A stretch of DNA of 40,276 bases. Source: Fimbriimonas sp. Its GTDB lineage: Bacteria; Armatimonadota; Fimbriimonadia; Fimbriimonadales; Fimbriimonadaceae. The position numbers and the translations under genes were made by a program. Under the pieces are notes generated by a model. That model was not told the origin of the DNA. It did no database searches and saw only the letters and a program-made list of their open reading frames with translations. Below, one piece after another: positions 24,927 through 35,938 of this stretch. Numbering within the stretch: position 1 is the first letter of the stretch; each line of letters starts with the position of its first letter. Where the stretch lies: assembly GCA_031292555.1 (NCBI GenBank), contig JARLGV010000032.1, forward strand, positions 70,651 to 110,926, written 5' to 3'.

Positions 24927-25403
24927 ATGCGTTACCAGGATCAGGTCGTGCGGTCGACCCAAAAGGCGTTGGATGACGTTTGCCGTGCCGCACTTTCCGT
25001 TCCGTCCGATCGTCTTGAGTGGATCCCAATGGGCGATGCTCGCTCCGTACTGAGCCAGATGCAGGAGGTCGCGACGGCCGGCACGTGGTTCCTTCCGATT
25101 GTCCGCGACCGCAAGCCCCCCGAGTTCGACGAACACGCCCGCCGGGAAGCGATCCGCCTCCGGCGAAGCTTCGACACGATCGAGAAGTGCGTGGAGGGCG
25201 CCCGCGACACGACCTCCGACCTATGCCGCGCCATTGCTGCGTTTCCAGACGATGCGCTCGAAGACGAGATGCAGCTCCCCTTCGGAGGCGGTGTCGTGAT
25301 GACGATGGCTGACGTGCTCGGAATGCACTATTGGAACATGGTCTACCACCTGGGCCAGATCAACCAAATTCAGCTCCTGCTCGGCGATCGAGAAATGCAC
25401 TAG
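24927..25403 (+). CDS. DinB-superfamily protein with altered metal site
   Basis: A 158-residue four-helix-bundle protein of the DinB/YfiT type. The ending MADVLGMHYWNMVYHLGQINQIQLLLG matches the last DinB helix pair, given here in two parts for length: MADVLGMHYWNM and VYHLGQINQIQLLLG. Family members usually bind a metal with three His. Here the first position (in QMQEVATAG) reads Glu and the second, four residues before the last His, reads Asn; only the last His is kept. The site may therefore bind metal differently or not at all. Some members are thiol transferases and many are uncharacterised. It follows the SRPBCC gene by 8 nt. Confidence 0.72.
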   Translation: MRYQDQVVRSTQKALDDVCRAALSVPSDRLEWIPMGDARSVLSQMQEVATAGTWFLPIVRDRKPPEFDEHARREAIRLRRSFDTIEKCVEGARDTTSDLCRAIAAFPDDALEDEMQLPFGGGVVMTMADVLGMHYWNMVYHLGQINQIQLLLGDREMH

Positions 25404-25715
25404 GTCTGGGCGAGCGGGGACGCGGGTAGCGGACCGGAAAACAAGAGCCGCGCCCTTAGCGATCCCTCTACGTCCTCCTCGCAGGATCCGAAGGGCACCG
25501 CGCCATCCAGCAATGAGGAGTCCGCAATCGCGCTTAAAAGTCAAAGATCTGGGGCTTGCGAACCTGCGCTAAGTGGCTTTACCGCTCCCAGCTCACATCG
25601 CCCCGCGACCCGCAGCTACCGTCCCAGCAACCCTCTAAACATCGATCGCCAAAAGATACAAGACGTTGCAGAACGGCGTGAAAGATGCGAATTACTCAAA
25701 AAGGTTAACGAGGCC
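25404..25715 (+). other. Gap before the 23S-5S operon, no 16S rRNA gene
   Basis: 312 bp between the DinB-like gene and the rRNA promoter. I see no 16S sequence, no tRNA and no convincing gene. The part just before the promoter is AT-rich (ACTCAAAAAGG) and could act as an UP element. Confidence 0.6.
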
Positions 25716-25744
25716 TTGACACGAAGGATGCCGGGAGGTACCAT
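25716..25744 (+). promoter_or_regulatory. rRNA promoter of the 23S-5S operon
   Basis: TTGACA and TACCAT are separated by exactly 17 nt, the best sigma-70-type promoter in the window. The start would be near 25751, about 60 nt before the processing stem. It shows that the 23S-5S pair is transcribed on its own. Confidence 0.75.
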
Positions 25745-25811
25745 ATTCGACTGTCAGCCAGTAAGGCACTAGCGAAAAAGCGAAGTCCAAAACGAGGCCG
25801 GCCAGCGAAGA

Positions 25812-25878
25812 AAGCTCTTTGAAAGTTGCATAGCGATTGAATAGAAGCAAAGTATCGAGCACTCGAAAGAAGCTACAT

Positions 25879-25882
<4 letters not shown>
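25812..25882 (+). other. 5' arm of the 23S precursor processing stem, with boxA-like site
   Basis: This ~70-nt arm pairs with 28819-28887 along almost its whole length, for example CTTTGAAAGTTGCA and GATTGAATAGAAG with their perfect complements downstream, then TATCGA and TCGAAAGA. Such stems are cut by RNase III to free pre-23S rRNA. The arm also contains GCTCTTTGAAA (25814-25824), close to the antitermination boxA consensus TGCTCTTTAACA. Confidence 0.8.
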
Positions 25883-28818
<2,936 letters not shown>

Positions 28819-28823
<5 letters not shown>

Positions 28824-28887
28824 TTTGGCCTCTTTCGATGGTTCGATATTTTCTTCTATTCAATCATGTGCAACTTTCAAAGCGCTT
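28819..28887 (+). other. 3' arm of the 23S precursor processing stem
   Basis: The complement of 25812-25882, lying between 23S and 5S. The stem therefore encloses 23S alone and the 5S is outside it. Confidence 0.8.
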
Positions 28888-28901
28888 TAGGCGCTGAACA
28901 G

Positions 28902-29023
28902 TTTCCGGGTGACCATGGCGAGGAGGTCACACCCGTTCCCATCCCGAACACGGCAGTTAAGCTCCTCAGCGACGGAAGTAGTTGGTCCGCAGGGTCCCGC
29001 GAGATAGGTGCGTCGCCCGGTTA
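28902..29023 (+). rRNA. rrf: 5S ribosomal RNA
   Basis: About 120 nt. A perfect 9-bp closing helix (CCGGGTGAC with GTCGCCCGG) and the conserved CCCATCCCGAACACGG loop and GATAGGTGCG 3' region are present. It lies 78 nt after the 23S gene, with no tRNA in between. Confidence 0.93.
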
Positions 29024-29031
29024 ATTTTAAG

Positions 29032-29062
29032 AGCCCCACGAAAGTGGGGCTTTTTCTTTTTT
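29032..29062 (+). terminator. Intrinsic terminator of the rRNA operon
   Basis: GCCCCAC/GTGGGGC stem with a GAAA tetraloop, followed by TTTTTCTTTTTTT. It is a strong terminator 9 nt after the 5S gene. Confidence 0.93.
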
Positions 29063-30349
29063 TGTGCCCGGCAGGGCGTCGTCCTCCAGTAACGCCATGC
29101 TTGGACGGTGCGTCTGTTGTCTTGTCCGGAGGATCTTAATTGCCAATCAGATCACTTTCCGCCGGGTTTTATCTCGCATCGATGCTTGATTCGCCGCAAG
29201 TCGGTGTTCGGTTGACAGTCGGGTTGGCCCGTCGTGCATGCGACCATCGGAAGGGAACCTGACCAAGCTGGAAGCCGGCGCTCGCAAAGGATCCGAGGTC
29301 GCCCGGCTTAAGGTGATTCGCGATCTCGGCGATGTTGCCGACTTCGGTTCTGACACCCGGCCGGTCGAACTCGTCGCCGACTACAACGCAGCGACAAGGC
29401 AGACTTCTACTGACACGATCGACGAGATCTGGGCACGCGGAGACGTCGAGGTCGAGCGACGCGCCAAGTCTGTCGGAGAGGACATGACAGCAGGACTAGT
29501 CGGGGCCAAGTTTCGAGAGGAACTGGACGGTCTCCACGTGTGCATTGATGACGTCAACGGCTGCGCTTAAAGCGAGGAGATCTCGAATGCTCTCCTCCTA
29601 AGGCAGTACCGAGTAGTTGTGCTGAATACCATGACGTGGCATGACGCGAAGACCCTCCGACGGACTTTGGATCTTGTCTTCAGCGATGGAGACAGGGACG
29701 GCAGTTTCGGCGAGGATCAGTTCATCGATCCGAATGGGACGGTAGATGATTGGAGTGGGAGATGTGGCGGCTGTTGCGGTCGCTCTACTTGGCAGTCAGC
29801 CTTGGTTGACCTATTCGTCGGGATGCTGGCCGAGAGCATTGCGATGCTTTACGACTCTTTCAAGTCGGTACAGATCGTTGTCGCTTGATGAAGTCGGAGG
29901 TCAAAAGCCCATGACGCCTGGCATCTTCTTGGAGTTTGCCGATGACCCCGTGGACTCCCTCCGGTGCGCATATCGGTTACACGCTTCAAGAGGTCGACAG
30001 CGCTTTACTGGCGCATACGCACGACCCCGTTGCGAGCGTTGAGGCGCTGCACTGTAAGTACTTGAACGGCACAATCCGTTCCTGGGAGTGTCCAACGCAA
30101 TCGGGCTGGCAAATGACCGGCCGCTACGTAATGTCGTGCTTCACTGCCTCCGCGAGTACTCCGAAGAGGCAAGCATCCCGGAGCTAATGGCCTTGCTGGA
30201 CGGGGAAGATCGCAAATTGGAGCAGGCGGCCTGCGCTGGCATCGTCTATGCCGGCGGTCAACCAGTCATTGAGGTTTTGGGGCAGATCGGCAGCCAAAGC
30301 CAGCTTTGATTCGCCGGTTCTATGAACGATCGAATGGAAATTTACGGCA
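29063..30349. other. Low-coding, probably decayed region
   Basis: Almost 1.3 kb with only short frames on both strands. Three overlapping plus-strand frames follow each other in different phases (about 29746-30042, 29936-30187 and 30088-30309), as expected for a gene broken by frameshifts. A 110-codon frame at 29238-29570 shows no recognisable pattern and may be chance. I find no tRNA, insertion sequence or clear promoter here. Confidence 0.45.
30058..30309 (+). pseudogene. Possible HEAT-repeat gene fragment
   Basis: The frame after the TAA at 30055 reads VLERHNPFLGVSNAIGLAND and later EEASIPELMALLDGEDRKLE, then QAACAGIVYAGGQPVIEVLG. The helix pairs look like HEAT/PBS-lyase repeats. It has no ribosome-binding site and no N-terminus, and adjacent frames carry similar acidic, helical text, so I take it as the tail of a broken gene. 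Confidence 0.35.
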
Positions 30350-30787
30350 TCACCGTATGAACGTAAAGACAATCGTTGACAGCGAGTTATGGAGGCCCGA
30401 TGTGTCTGGATAGGCGCCGCCGATGCCGTTCCATATATCTCCAAGTAGTGCGCCCATGGGAAATCCGCCTATGATGCAAACTACGCCGAGTGCCAGCGCT
30501 GCACCGTTATCGATTCCTCGAATCCTTAGTTTCGCCAGACGGGAGAGCGCTACAACGACGATTCCGGCAAGCACGAGGAGAAGACCACGTCCGATGCCAC
30601 GGACGAATTCGAACCGCCCGGTTGCTGCCAAGTGCCACCCGGCTGTGAACTGAATGCCGACCAGCCAGAGAACGAACCCTCCCACCAAATGGTTAGCCAA
30701 TGATCTGCCGGTTAATTGCTTGGCTGGCGACTCTGGCGATGGCCCAACTGCCCGATCAACCTCTTGATGACTTGAAAATCGGCTCAT
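30350..30787 (-). CDS. Small integral membrane protein, unknown
   Basis: 145 residues. A charged N-terminal 30 residues is followed by three hydrophobic segments: about 32-52 (HLVGGFVLWLVGIQFTAGW), 65-85 (GIGRGLLLVLAGIVVVAL) and 92-115 (NGAALALGVVCIIGGFPMGAL). I do not recognise a family. A good Shine-Dalgarno, AAAGGAG, stands 8 nt before the ATG, and hydrophobic segments rarely persist by chance, so the gene is probably real. It stands alone on the minus strand beside the decayed region. Confidence 0.6.
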   Translation of the reverse strand: MSRFSSHQEVDRAVGPSPESPAKQLTGRSLANHLVGGFVLWLVGIQFTAGWHLAATGRFEFVRGIGRGLLLVLAGIVVVALSRLAKLRIRGIDNGAALALGVVCIIGGFPMGALLGDIWNGIGGAYPDTSGLHNSLSTIVFTFIR

Positions 30788-31088
30788 GTGTTCTTCTCCT
30801 TTACCCCTCGTCGAGTTTCGGCAGAAGTCGAGTATTTTGACAGGCTACTGCCACCCTTCGTAGAGTATGCACTCAAGCGGAGTAACGAAGTATTGGAGTA
30901 TTGCCAGGAAACTGGAGGACTGGCAACTTTGGCCAGAATAATGGTAGCGAGGACATACAATAAAAAAGAAAGAGAAGGGTGACAACAATAAAGAGGCGAA
31001 AATGAGGCGATCTGATTCCCGACCGGCGGGCCAACTACTGGCACGCCCAGAATTCATTGAAGAATCCACTGCTTCCGGAATCGTGCGG
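30788..31088. other. Gap with no supported gene
   Basis: 301 bp, AT-richer than the surroundings. A 64-codon plus-strand frame from GTG at 30788 (EYFDRLLPPFVEYALKRSNE in its middle) has plausible composition, but it starts within 1 nt of the divergent gene's start and has no ribosome-binding site. I leave it uncalled. Confidence 0.35.
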
Positions 31089-32858
31089 CTAGTAGAGGGT
31101 TGCTCCGCTTGCGCTTAACTTCGAAACGTACAGACCCGTGACGCCGCTGAGCGACGTCATCGACGCGGCGCAAAAGGCGTTGCCGGAGCCGTCCAGGTAG
31201 TAGGCGTAGCCAGTGGACGCTGGGTTAGAGCCGAGGCGAACGCTGTATGCCACCGTGCCAGTTGCACCCACCTTGTTCAAATAGAGTCCCGCGGCCCCGG
31301 TCAGACTGGACATGTTCGCGAGGGTCAGCACGTTTCCGGATCCGTCTATCCAGTAAGAAAACGGCGGCGCCACCGCGTTGATCCCCACCCGCACGTTGTA
31401 GGTCACCTTTCCCGTCGAGCTTAGCTTGGTGAAGTAAAGGCCGGTCGTGCCGCTCAAACCAGTCATGCTGGCGACCGTGTAGACATTCGACGCAGAGTCC
31501 ACGTAATCGCCGAACGGGAATCCGGCCGGGTTATATCCAATGCGGTCCATGTAAGATACCGCCCCGGTCGAACTGAGCTTTGTGACATAAAGCCCCGAAA
31601 CGCCGGTAGTTGCCGTCATGTTGGAGAACGCAAACGCATTGCCCGAACCGTCTAGCCTGGCGTCAAATGGGACGGCCGCCGGGTTGGAGCCGAGGCGATC
31701 GTTGTATACGACTGTGCCGGTAGCGTTTAGTTTGCTGTAGTACAGACCCTTTGAGCCATTTAGCGCCGTCATATTGGCCACGGAGTAGAGGTTGGAGGAA
31801 CTGTCCACCGTGACCGCGAAGGGAGCGCTGGCCGGGCTATAGCCGAGCCTCCCGTTGTAGATTGTCGTACCTGAGCTATTGGTCTTGGAGTAGAACAGCC
31901 CCGTGACCCCGCTTAGGTTCGTCAGGTTCGAAACCGTGTATGTGTTATCGGAACTATCCAAGGTCGCCCAAAACGGCGAGGTCGCGGGGCTATAGCCTAG
32001 CCGACTGCTAAACGTAGTCGTTCCGTTGGCATTAACTTTCAGAAGGAAAAGCCCAGAAACGCCCGAAGTGGACGTCATGCTGCTGACGGAGAATAGGTTC
32101 GCCGAGGAATCGAAACCGTTCCCATAGGGCGCCGTTGCGGCGTTGTAGCCGATCCGGTTGTTGAAGGCGAGCGACCCCGTCGTCGACAACTTGCTCAAGT
32201 ACAGCCCGGACACCCCGTTTGCGGCGGTCAAGCTGGAAAGCGTGAACTCATTTCCTGCGCTGTCAAGGTTGGCTGCGAATGGCGCGGTTGCCGGCTTCGT
32301 GCCGAGCGAAACGCTGTAGACAGTGGCTCCCGCCGTATTCAACTTGATCGAATACAGGCCGGCGACCCCGCTGAGCGACTTCATGCTTGTGACGACGTGC
32401 ACGTTACCGGAAGGGTCCAAAGTCGCGGCGAACGGCTGCGTCGCCGGGCTCGTCCCGAGCCTCGTTGTGTAGACGATCGCTCCGCTGGTGTTGATCTTGG
32501 TTACGTACAGCCCGGAAACGCCATTCAAGGCGGTCATGCTGTCGACGACAAAACATTCGCCCGCGCTATCCAAGAAGCTGGCAAACGGCGCTGTCGCCAC
32601 GCTATATCCGAGCCGGTCGCTGTAGACGATCTTTCCAGCCGAGCTTAGCTTCGTAACATAAATCCCCGAGACTCCAGTCAGAGACGTCATGTTGGCAACG
32701 ACAATAGAGTTCTCGCTCCCGTCGAGCGCAAATTGGAACGGCGCCGAAGCATTCGTCCCAATGCGAACCGAGCCTATCGCCAGTGTCACAAGAAGGGGCA
32801 ATGCCGTCATTGAAACGAATCTGTATATATGCGGGCCGCGAGATGAACCTCGTTCCAT
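31089..32858 (-). CDS. Exported protein made of ten 51-residue SBBP-like repeats
   Basis: 589 residues, nearly all repeat. After a short basic start and a hydrophobic stretch (MTALPLLVTLAIG, about 17-29), ten full 51-residue units follow, each like GLYVTKLSSTGAVSYMDRIG, then PAxxPF, LDSSGNxY and SSMTSLSGVS. An incomplete unit opens the array (its last ~35 residues) and another closes it (its first ~15); together they make one more unit. Such split ends are typical of propellers closed by a 'velcro' blade. The pattern (K-x-x-x-x-G-x-x-x-Y, then D-x-x-G-N-x-Y) is related to SBBP propeller repeats. Function is unknown; a surface or secreted scaffold is likely. GAGGAG precedes the ATG by 11 nt. 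Confidence 0.75.
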   Translation of the reverse strand: MERGSSRGPHIYRFVSMTALPLLVTLAIGSVRIGTNASAPFQFALDGSENSIVVANMTSLTGVSGIYVTKLSSAGKIVYSDRLGYSVATAPFASFLDSAGECFVVDSMTALNGVSGLYVTKINTSGAIVYTTRLGTSPATQPFAATLDPSGNVHVVTSMKSLSGVAGLYSIKLNTAGATVYSVSLGTKPATAPFAANLDSAGNEFTLSSLTAANGVSGLYLSKLSTTGSLAFNNRIGYNAATAPYGNGFDSSANLFSVSSMTSTSGVSGLFLLKVNANGTTTFSSRLGYSPATSPFWATLDSSDNTYTVSNLTNLSGVTGLFYSKTNSSGTTIYNGRLGYSPASAPFAVTVDSSSNLYSVANMTALNGSKGLYYSKLNATGTVVYNDRLGSNPAAVPFDARLDGSGNAFAFSNMTATTGVSGLYVTKLSSTGAVSYMDRIGYNPAGFPFGDYVDSASNVYTVASMTGLSGTTGLYFTKLSSTGKVTYNVRVGINAVAPPFSYWIDGSGNVLTLANMSSLTGAAGLYLNKVGATGTVAYSVRLGSNPASTGYAYYLDGSGNAFCAASMTSLSGVTGLYVSKLSASGATLY

Positions 32859-33075
32859 AGATTGTGGGACTCCTCATCTGATCCTACCAGCATGGGCATA
32901 GATTCAAATGGCAAAACGGGTCGTGGCGTTCGAATGAGTGCTTTCGACCTGTAATAGATATAGGCATAGAAATGTATGTGACTGTCTGGATTGGCCCGGC
33001 TGGCGTAATCCCAGCAATTGTAATGGCTTTGTAGACACTTAATGCACTACCTCACACCCCTTTAGATGCCAGTCG

Positions 33076-33081
33076 TATAAT
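33076..33081 (+). promoter_or_regulatory. -10 box of the NHL lipoprotein gene
   Basis: TATAAT 43 nt before the chosen ATG, with no clear -35 box. The 266-bp divergent gap before it holds nothing else I can support. Confidence 0.4.
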
Positions 33082-33124
33082 TCGGCCAACTCCGGGCTCG
33101 CGTAGGCCCGGGTGGGAGATGGTT

Positions 33125-35938
33125 ATGAGTATGGGCCTTCGTCTCTCCAAAACCGTTTGGGCTTTGCTAACGGTCACGATCGTAGGTTGCGGCGGTGTCA
33201 CTCCACGAGGCGGCGGCCCCCTTAACTCGCCGGGACCAAATGCACCAACGGGAACGGCCATCGTGACGGTCGACACTAGAGCGGGGACGGTTTCAGTAAA
33301 GAAGCTGCGAGGGCCGGCTGGTTCTATGGCGGTGTTTACCGGCACAGCCGTTACGTTCACGACGAGCAATCTTTTAAACGATGTGGGAGAACTTTCCACA
33401 AGCGTTATCCAGGTTCAGCTTACGAATAACCAAAGCCAACCAATCGGTGGATCGTTCGGGTTCAACGTATTGTTTGGTCCATTTACCAACCTATCTGCGC
33501 CAACTCTCGACCTCAGGTCACTCACGACTGTGACCACAATCGCCGGAAATGGCACGACCGGCTACAAGGACGGCAGCGGAGTGAGTGCATCCATAAAGGG
33601 GCCCTCTGGTTTGTTGTTTGACTCGCAGGCACCGGCCGTCTATTTCTGTACCGCAGACGGACGAATTAGAAAATACAAGGCTGGCACGGTTTCGACGGTC
33701 GCCGGCGGCGCAGGCAGTCTGCTCAAGGGACCCGCTGGGCTTGCCTTCGCTACCGGGTTATCGGGGCTTCCTGATAACAGCAATATTTATGTCGCTGACT
33801 CGGTTGCAAACCAGGTTTTCTCGGTGAACGTCGCGACTGGCGTCGTCACCTCGGTCGCCGGCTCGAGTACCTCAGGATCTACCGATGGGTCACCGTCATC
33901 TGCGACTTTCAGCGCTCCGACTGGTATTGCCGCTGGAACCCAGGGCTTCTATGTAGCCGATAATGGCACGGGCAAAATTCGCTTCCTATCCTATACGCCG
34001 GGGATCGGAATCACCAATGTTACGACAGTCGCGTCCGGGCTTTCGAAGCCTGCAGGAGTCACTGTCTTTGGCACTAATGCGGCCGCCGGAACCGATGGGT
34101 ATCTTGGCGTCGCCGAAACAGGTAACAACTGGATCGACGTCTACCAACTTGGCGTTAGTAATTCCCCATTGGGTTCGCCAGCGGTGATTGGAACCGGAAC
34201 GGCAGGCACCACCAATGGAATGGGGGCCTCCGCAACATTCACGGCTCCGCAAGGCATTACCGCGGGCAATGGCGCTCTCTTCGTGACCGATACTGGCAGC
34301 AATGAGATTCGTCAGTTGTCGCTCATGGCCAGTGGTGGTGCTACGTCAGCAGGAAACTGGCTCGTCACGAGTCTTGCCGGATCGGGCACTGCAGGTTCTA
34401 GCGACGGGAACGGAAACACGGCAACTCTGAATGCGCCGTCGGGCATTCTCGCGGACCTGAACGGCAATCTGGTTATTGGCGACACGTCGGCAAATCTCCT
34501 TCGGCGAGTCGTTCCAACGAATGGATTCTTTCCCATCCAGGTGAATGGAGCAACCGGGACAGTACCGGCCGATAGTGTTCGTCTGGCGAACCCGACTGGT
34601 TTCGTCCCTACGAACACGACCAGTTCGCCATACATATCGGAGCACTTTGCGATTGCGCCAGGTCAAACAGTCTCACTACATCCTTGGCAACTCTATATTC
34701 CCCAAGGAGTTAGTCTCTTCCAATTCACTGTCACGGTCGAGGGCGACACGCAATATACTGAGCCAGTAGGCGCAGTTCTGAATCCCGGACCTTCCTATGC
34801 TCCTGGCTCTCCTTACGTAAATGTCCGAACTCTGACTGGGGCGCCATTGTCATCTTTCAACAATGGAACCCTTGACCAAGCAGGGTTTGGTGGCCTGAGT
34901 GGCGCAGCGATTGACAGTGCCGGAAACCTCTATGTAACTGACTCGGTGAACAACGCGCTTAGGTTCATCTCTCCCAGTGGCAACGTGTCTACGATTGTAG
35001 GCGTGCTAGGTACCTCAGGAGCGCTGGACGGTGCTGGATCGGCGGCAGAATTTAGCGGCCCGACTGGGATCGCTCTTGGTCCCTCTGACCCCGCGAACCC
35101 GGGTGGCATCGTCTTATACGTCGCCGACTCTGGCAACAACACTATTCGGCGGGTTACCAGTAATCCGGGCGCGCTAGACCTTAGTGTTGCTGGGAACTAC
35201 ACTGTATCGACGATCGCGGGAGAGCCGGGAGGCGCCGCCTACGCCAGTGGTTCAGGAAATCTCGCGAGATTCAATCAGCCCTGGGGCATTGCCATCAGTG
35301 AATCTGGGGAGTTGTTTGTTACAGAGACCGCCGGCAATCGTGTCCGTCACTTAGTTCCTGTAGGTTCGAACCTATCCAGCCCAGCTTCGTGGATGGTCTC
35401 GCTCTATGCGGGTGACGCATCGGCTACCGCTGGAACTGCTGGCGTTACCAACGGGATCGGTGCCAGCGCTCGTTTCAGCGCGCCGATGGGAATTGCCATT
35501 GCTGCATCAGGTGAGTTGTATGTCGCCGACACGCTCAACTGCAGAATCCGCAAGATAACCGTGGGCGCTAACGTTTCGATCTTCTCTGGCACGCTTGTTG
35601 GATACGTTGACTCAGATACGCCTACTACGGCTGAGTTCAAACAGCCGGTAGGTATCGCGGTCGATCCCTCCGGGTACCTGTTCGTTACGGACAAGCAGAA
35701 CACCTACGTACGTCGCGTAAGCCCAACAGGTGGGGCGAGGACTGTGGCTGGAACCGGGACCGCCGGTCTGTCAGACGGGACAGGTGCGACGGGCCAGTTT
35801 GGCGCAAGCCTCGCCGGCATCTTGGAGAAGCCAGATGGAGACATAGTCGTTTGCGATGGTACACGCCTAAGGTTGGTTGAGCGTGTCATTTCGACCGGGA
35901 CGTCGGGTTCACCGCTTATCGGACCTAAGGCAAAATGA
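33125..35938 (+). CDS. NHL-repeat lipoprotein with two propeller arrays
   Basis: 937 residues. The signal ends in a lipobox (TIVGCGG, Cys at 22), so it is probably lipid-anchored outside the cytoplasm. A beta-sandwich-like segment comes first (about 45-120). Then NHL-type repeats of the form GPSGLLFDSQAPAVYFCTAD and VSTVAGGAGS follow (about 125-465), a second sandwich-like spacer (about 470-590, SLHPWQLYIPQGVSLFQFTV) and a second NHL array (about 610-925). The spacer resembles the N-terminal segment, so the protein may be an internal duplication. NHL propellers bind proteins or glycans; no ligand is evident. ATG 33125 is preferred over 33119 because GGGAG sits 6 nt before it. Its stop overlaps the next start as ATGA. 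Confidence 0.8.
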   Translation: MSMGLRLSKTVWALLTVTIVGCGGVTPRGGGPLNSPGPNAPTGTAIVTVDTRAGTVSVKKLRGPAGSMAVFTGTAVTFTTSNLLNDVGELSTSVIQVQLTNNQSQPIGGSFGFNVLFGPFTNLSAPTLDLRSLTTVTTIAGNGTTGYKDGSGVSASIKGPSGLLFDSQAPAVYFCTADGRIRKYKAGTVSTVAGGAGSLLKGPAGLAFATGLSGLPDNSNIYVADSVANQVFSVNVATGVVTSVAGSSTSGSTDGSPSSATFSAPTGIAAGTQGFYVADNGTGKIRFLSYTPGIGITNVTTVASGLSKPAGVTVFGTNAAAGTDGYLGVAETGNNWIDVYQLGVSNSPLGSPAVIGTGTAGTTNGMGASATFTAPQGITAGNGALFVTDTGSNEIRQLSLMASGGATSAGNWLVTSLAGSGTAGSSDGNGNTATLNAPSGILADLNGNLVIGDTSANLLRRVVPTNGFFPIQVNGATGTVPADSVRLANPTGFVPTNTTSSPYISEHFAIAPGQTVSLHPWQLYIPQGVSLFQFTVTVEGDTQYTEPVGAVLNPGPSYAPGSPYVNVRTLTGAPLSSFNNGTLDQAGFGGLSGAAIDSAGNLYVTDSVNNALRFISPSGNVSTIVGVLGTSGALDGAGSAAEFSGPTGIALGPSDPANPGGIVLYVADSGNNTIRRVTSNPGALDLSVAGNYTVSTIAGEPGGAAYASGSGNLARFNQPWGIAISESGELFVTETAGNRVRHLVPVGSNLSSPASWMVSLYAGDASATAGTAGVTNGIGASARFSAPMGIAIAASGELYVADTLNCRIRKITVGANVSIFSGTLVGYVDSDTPTTAEFKQPVGIAVDPSGYLFVTDKQNTYVRRVSPTGGARTVAGTGTAGLSDGTGATGQFGASLAGILEKPDGDIVVCDGTRLRLVERVISTGTSGSPLIGPKAK

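Noticed and set aside
25404-25715. 16S rRNA or spacer tRNA upstream of 23S
   Set aside because: No 16S 3'-end motif (anti-Shine-Dalgarno CCTCCTTT) and no tRNA-like segment is seen.
30788-30982. 64-codon plus-strand frame beside the membrane protein gene
   Set aside because: Composition is plausible, but no ribosome-binding site or family was found and it starts directly at the divergent gene's start.
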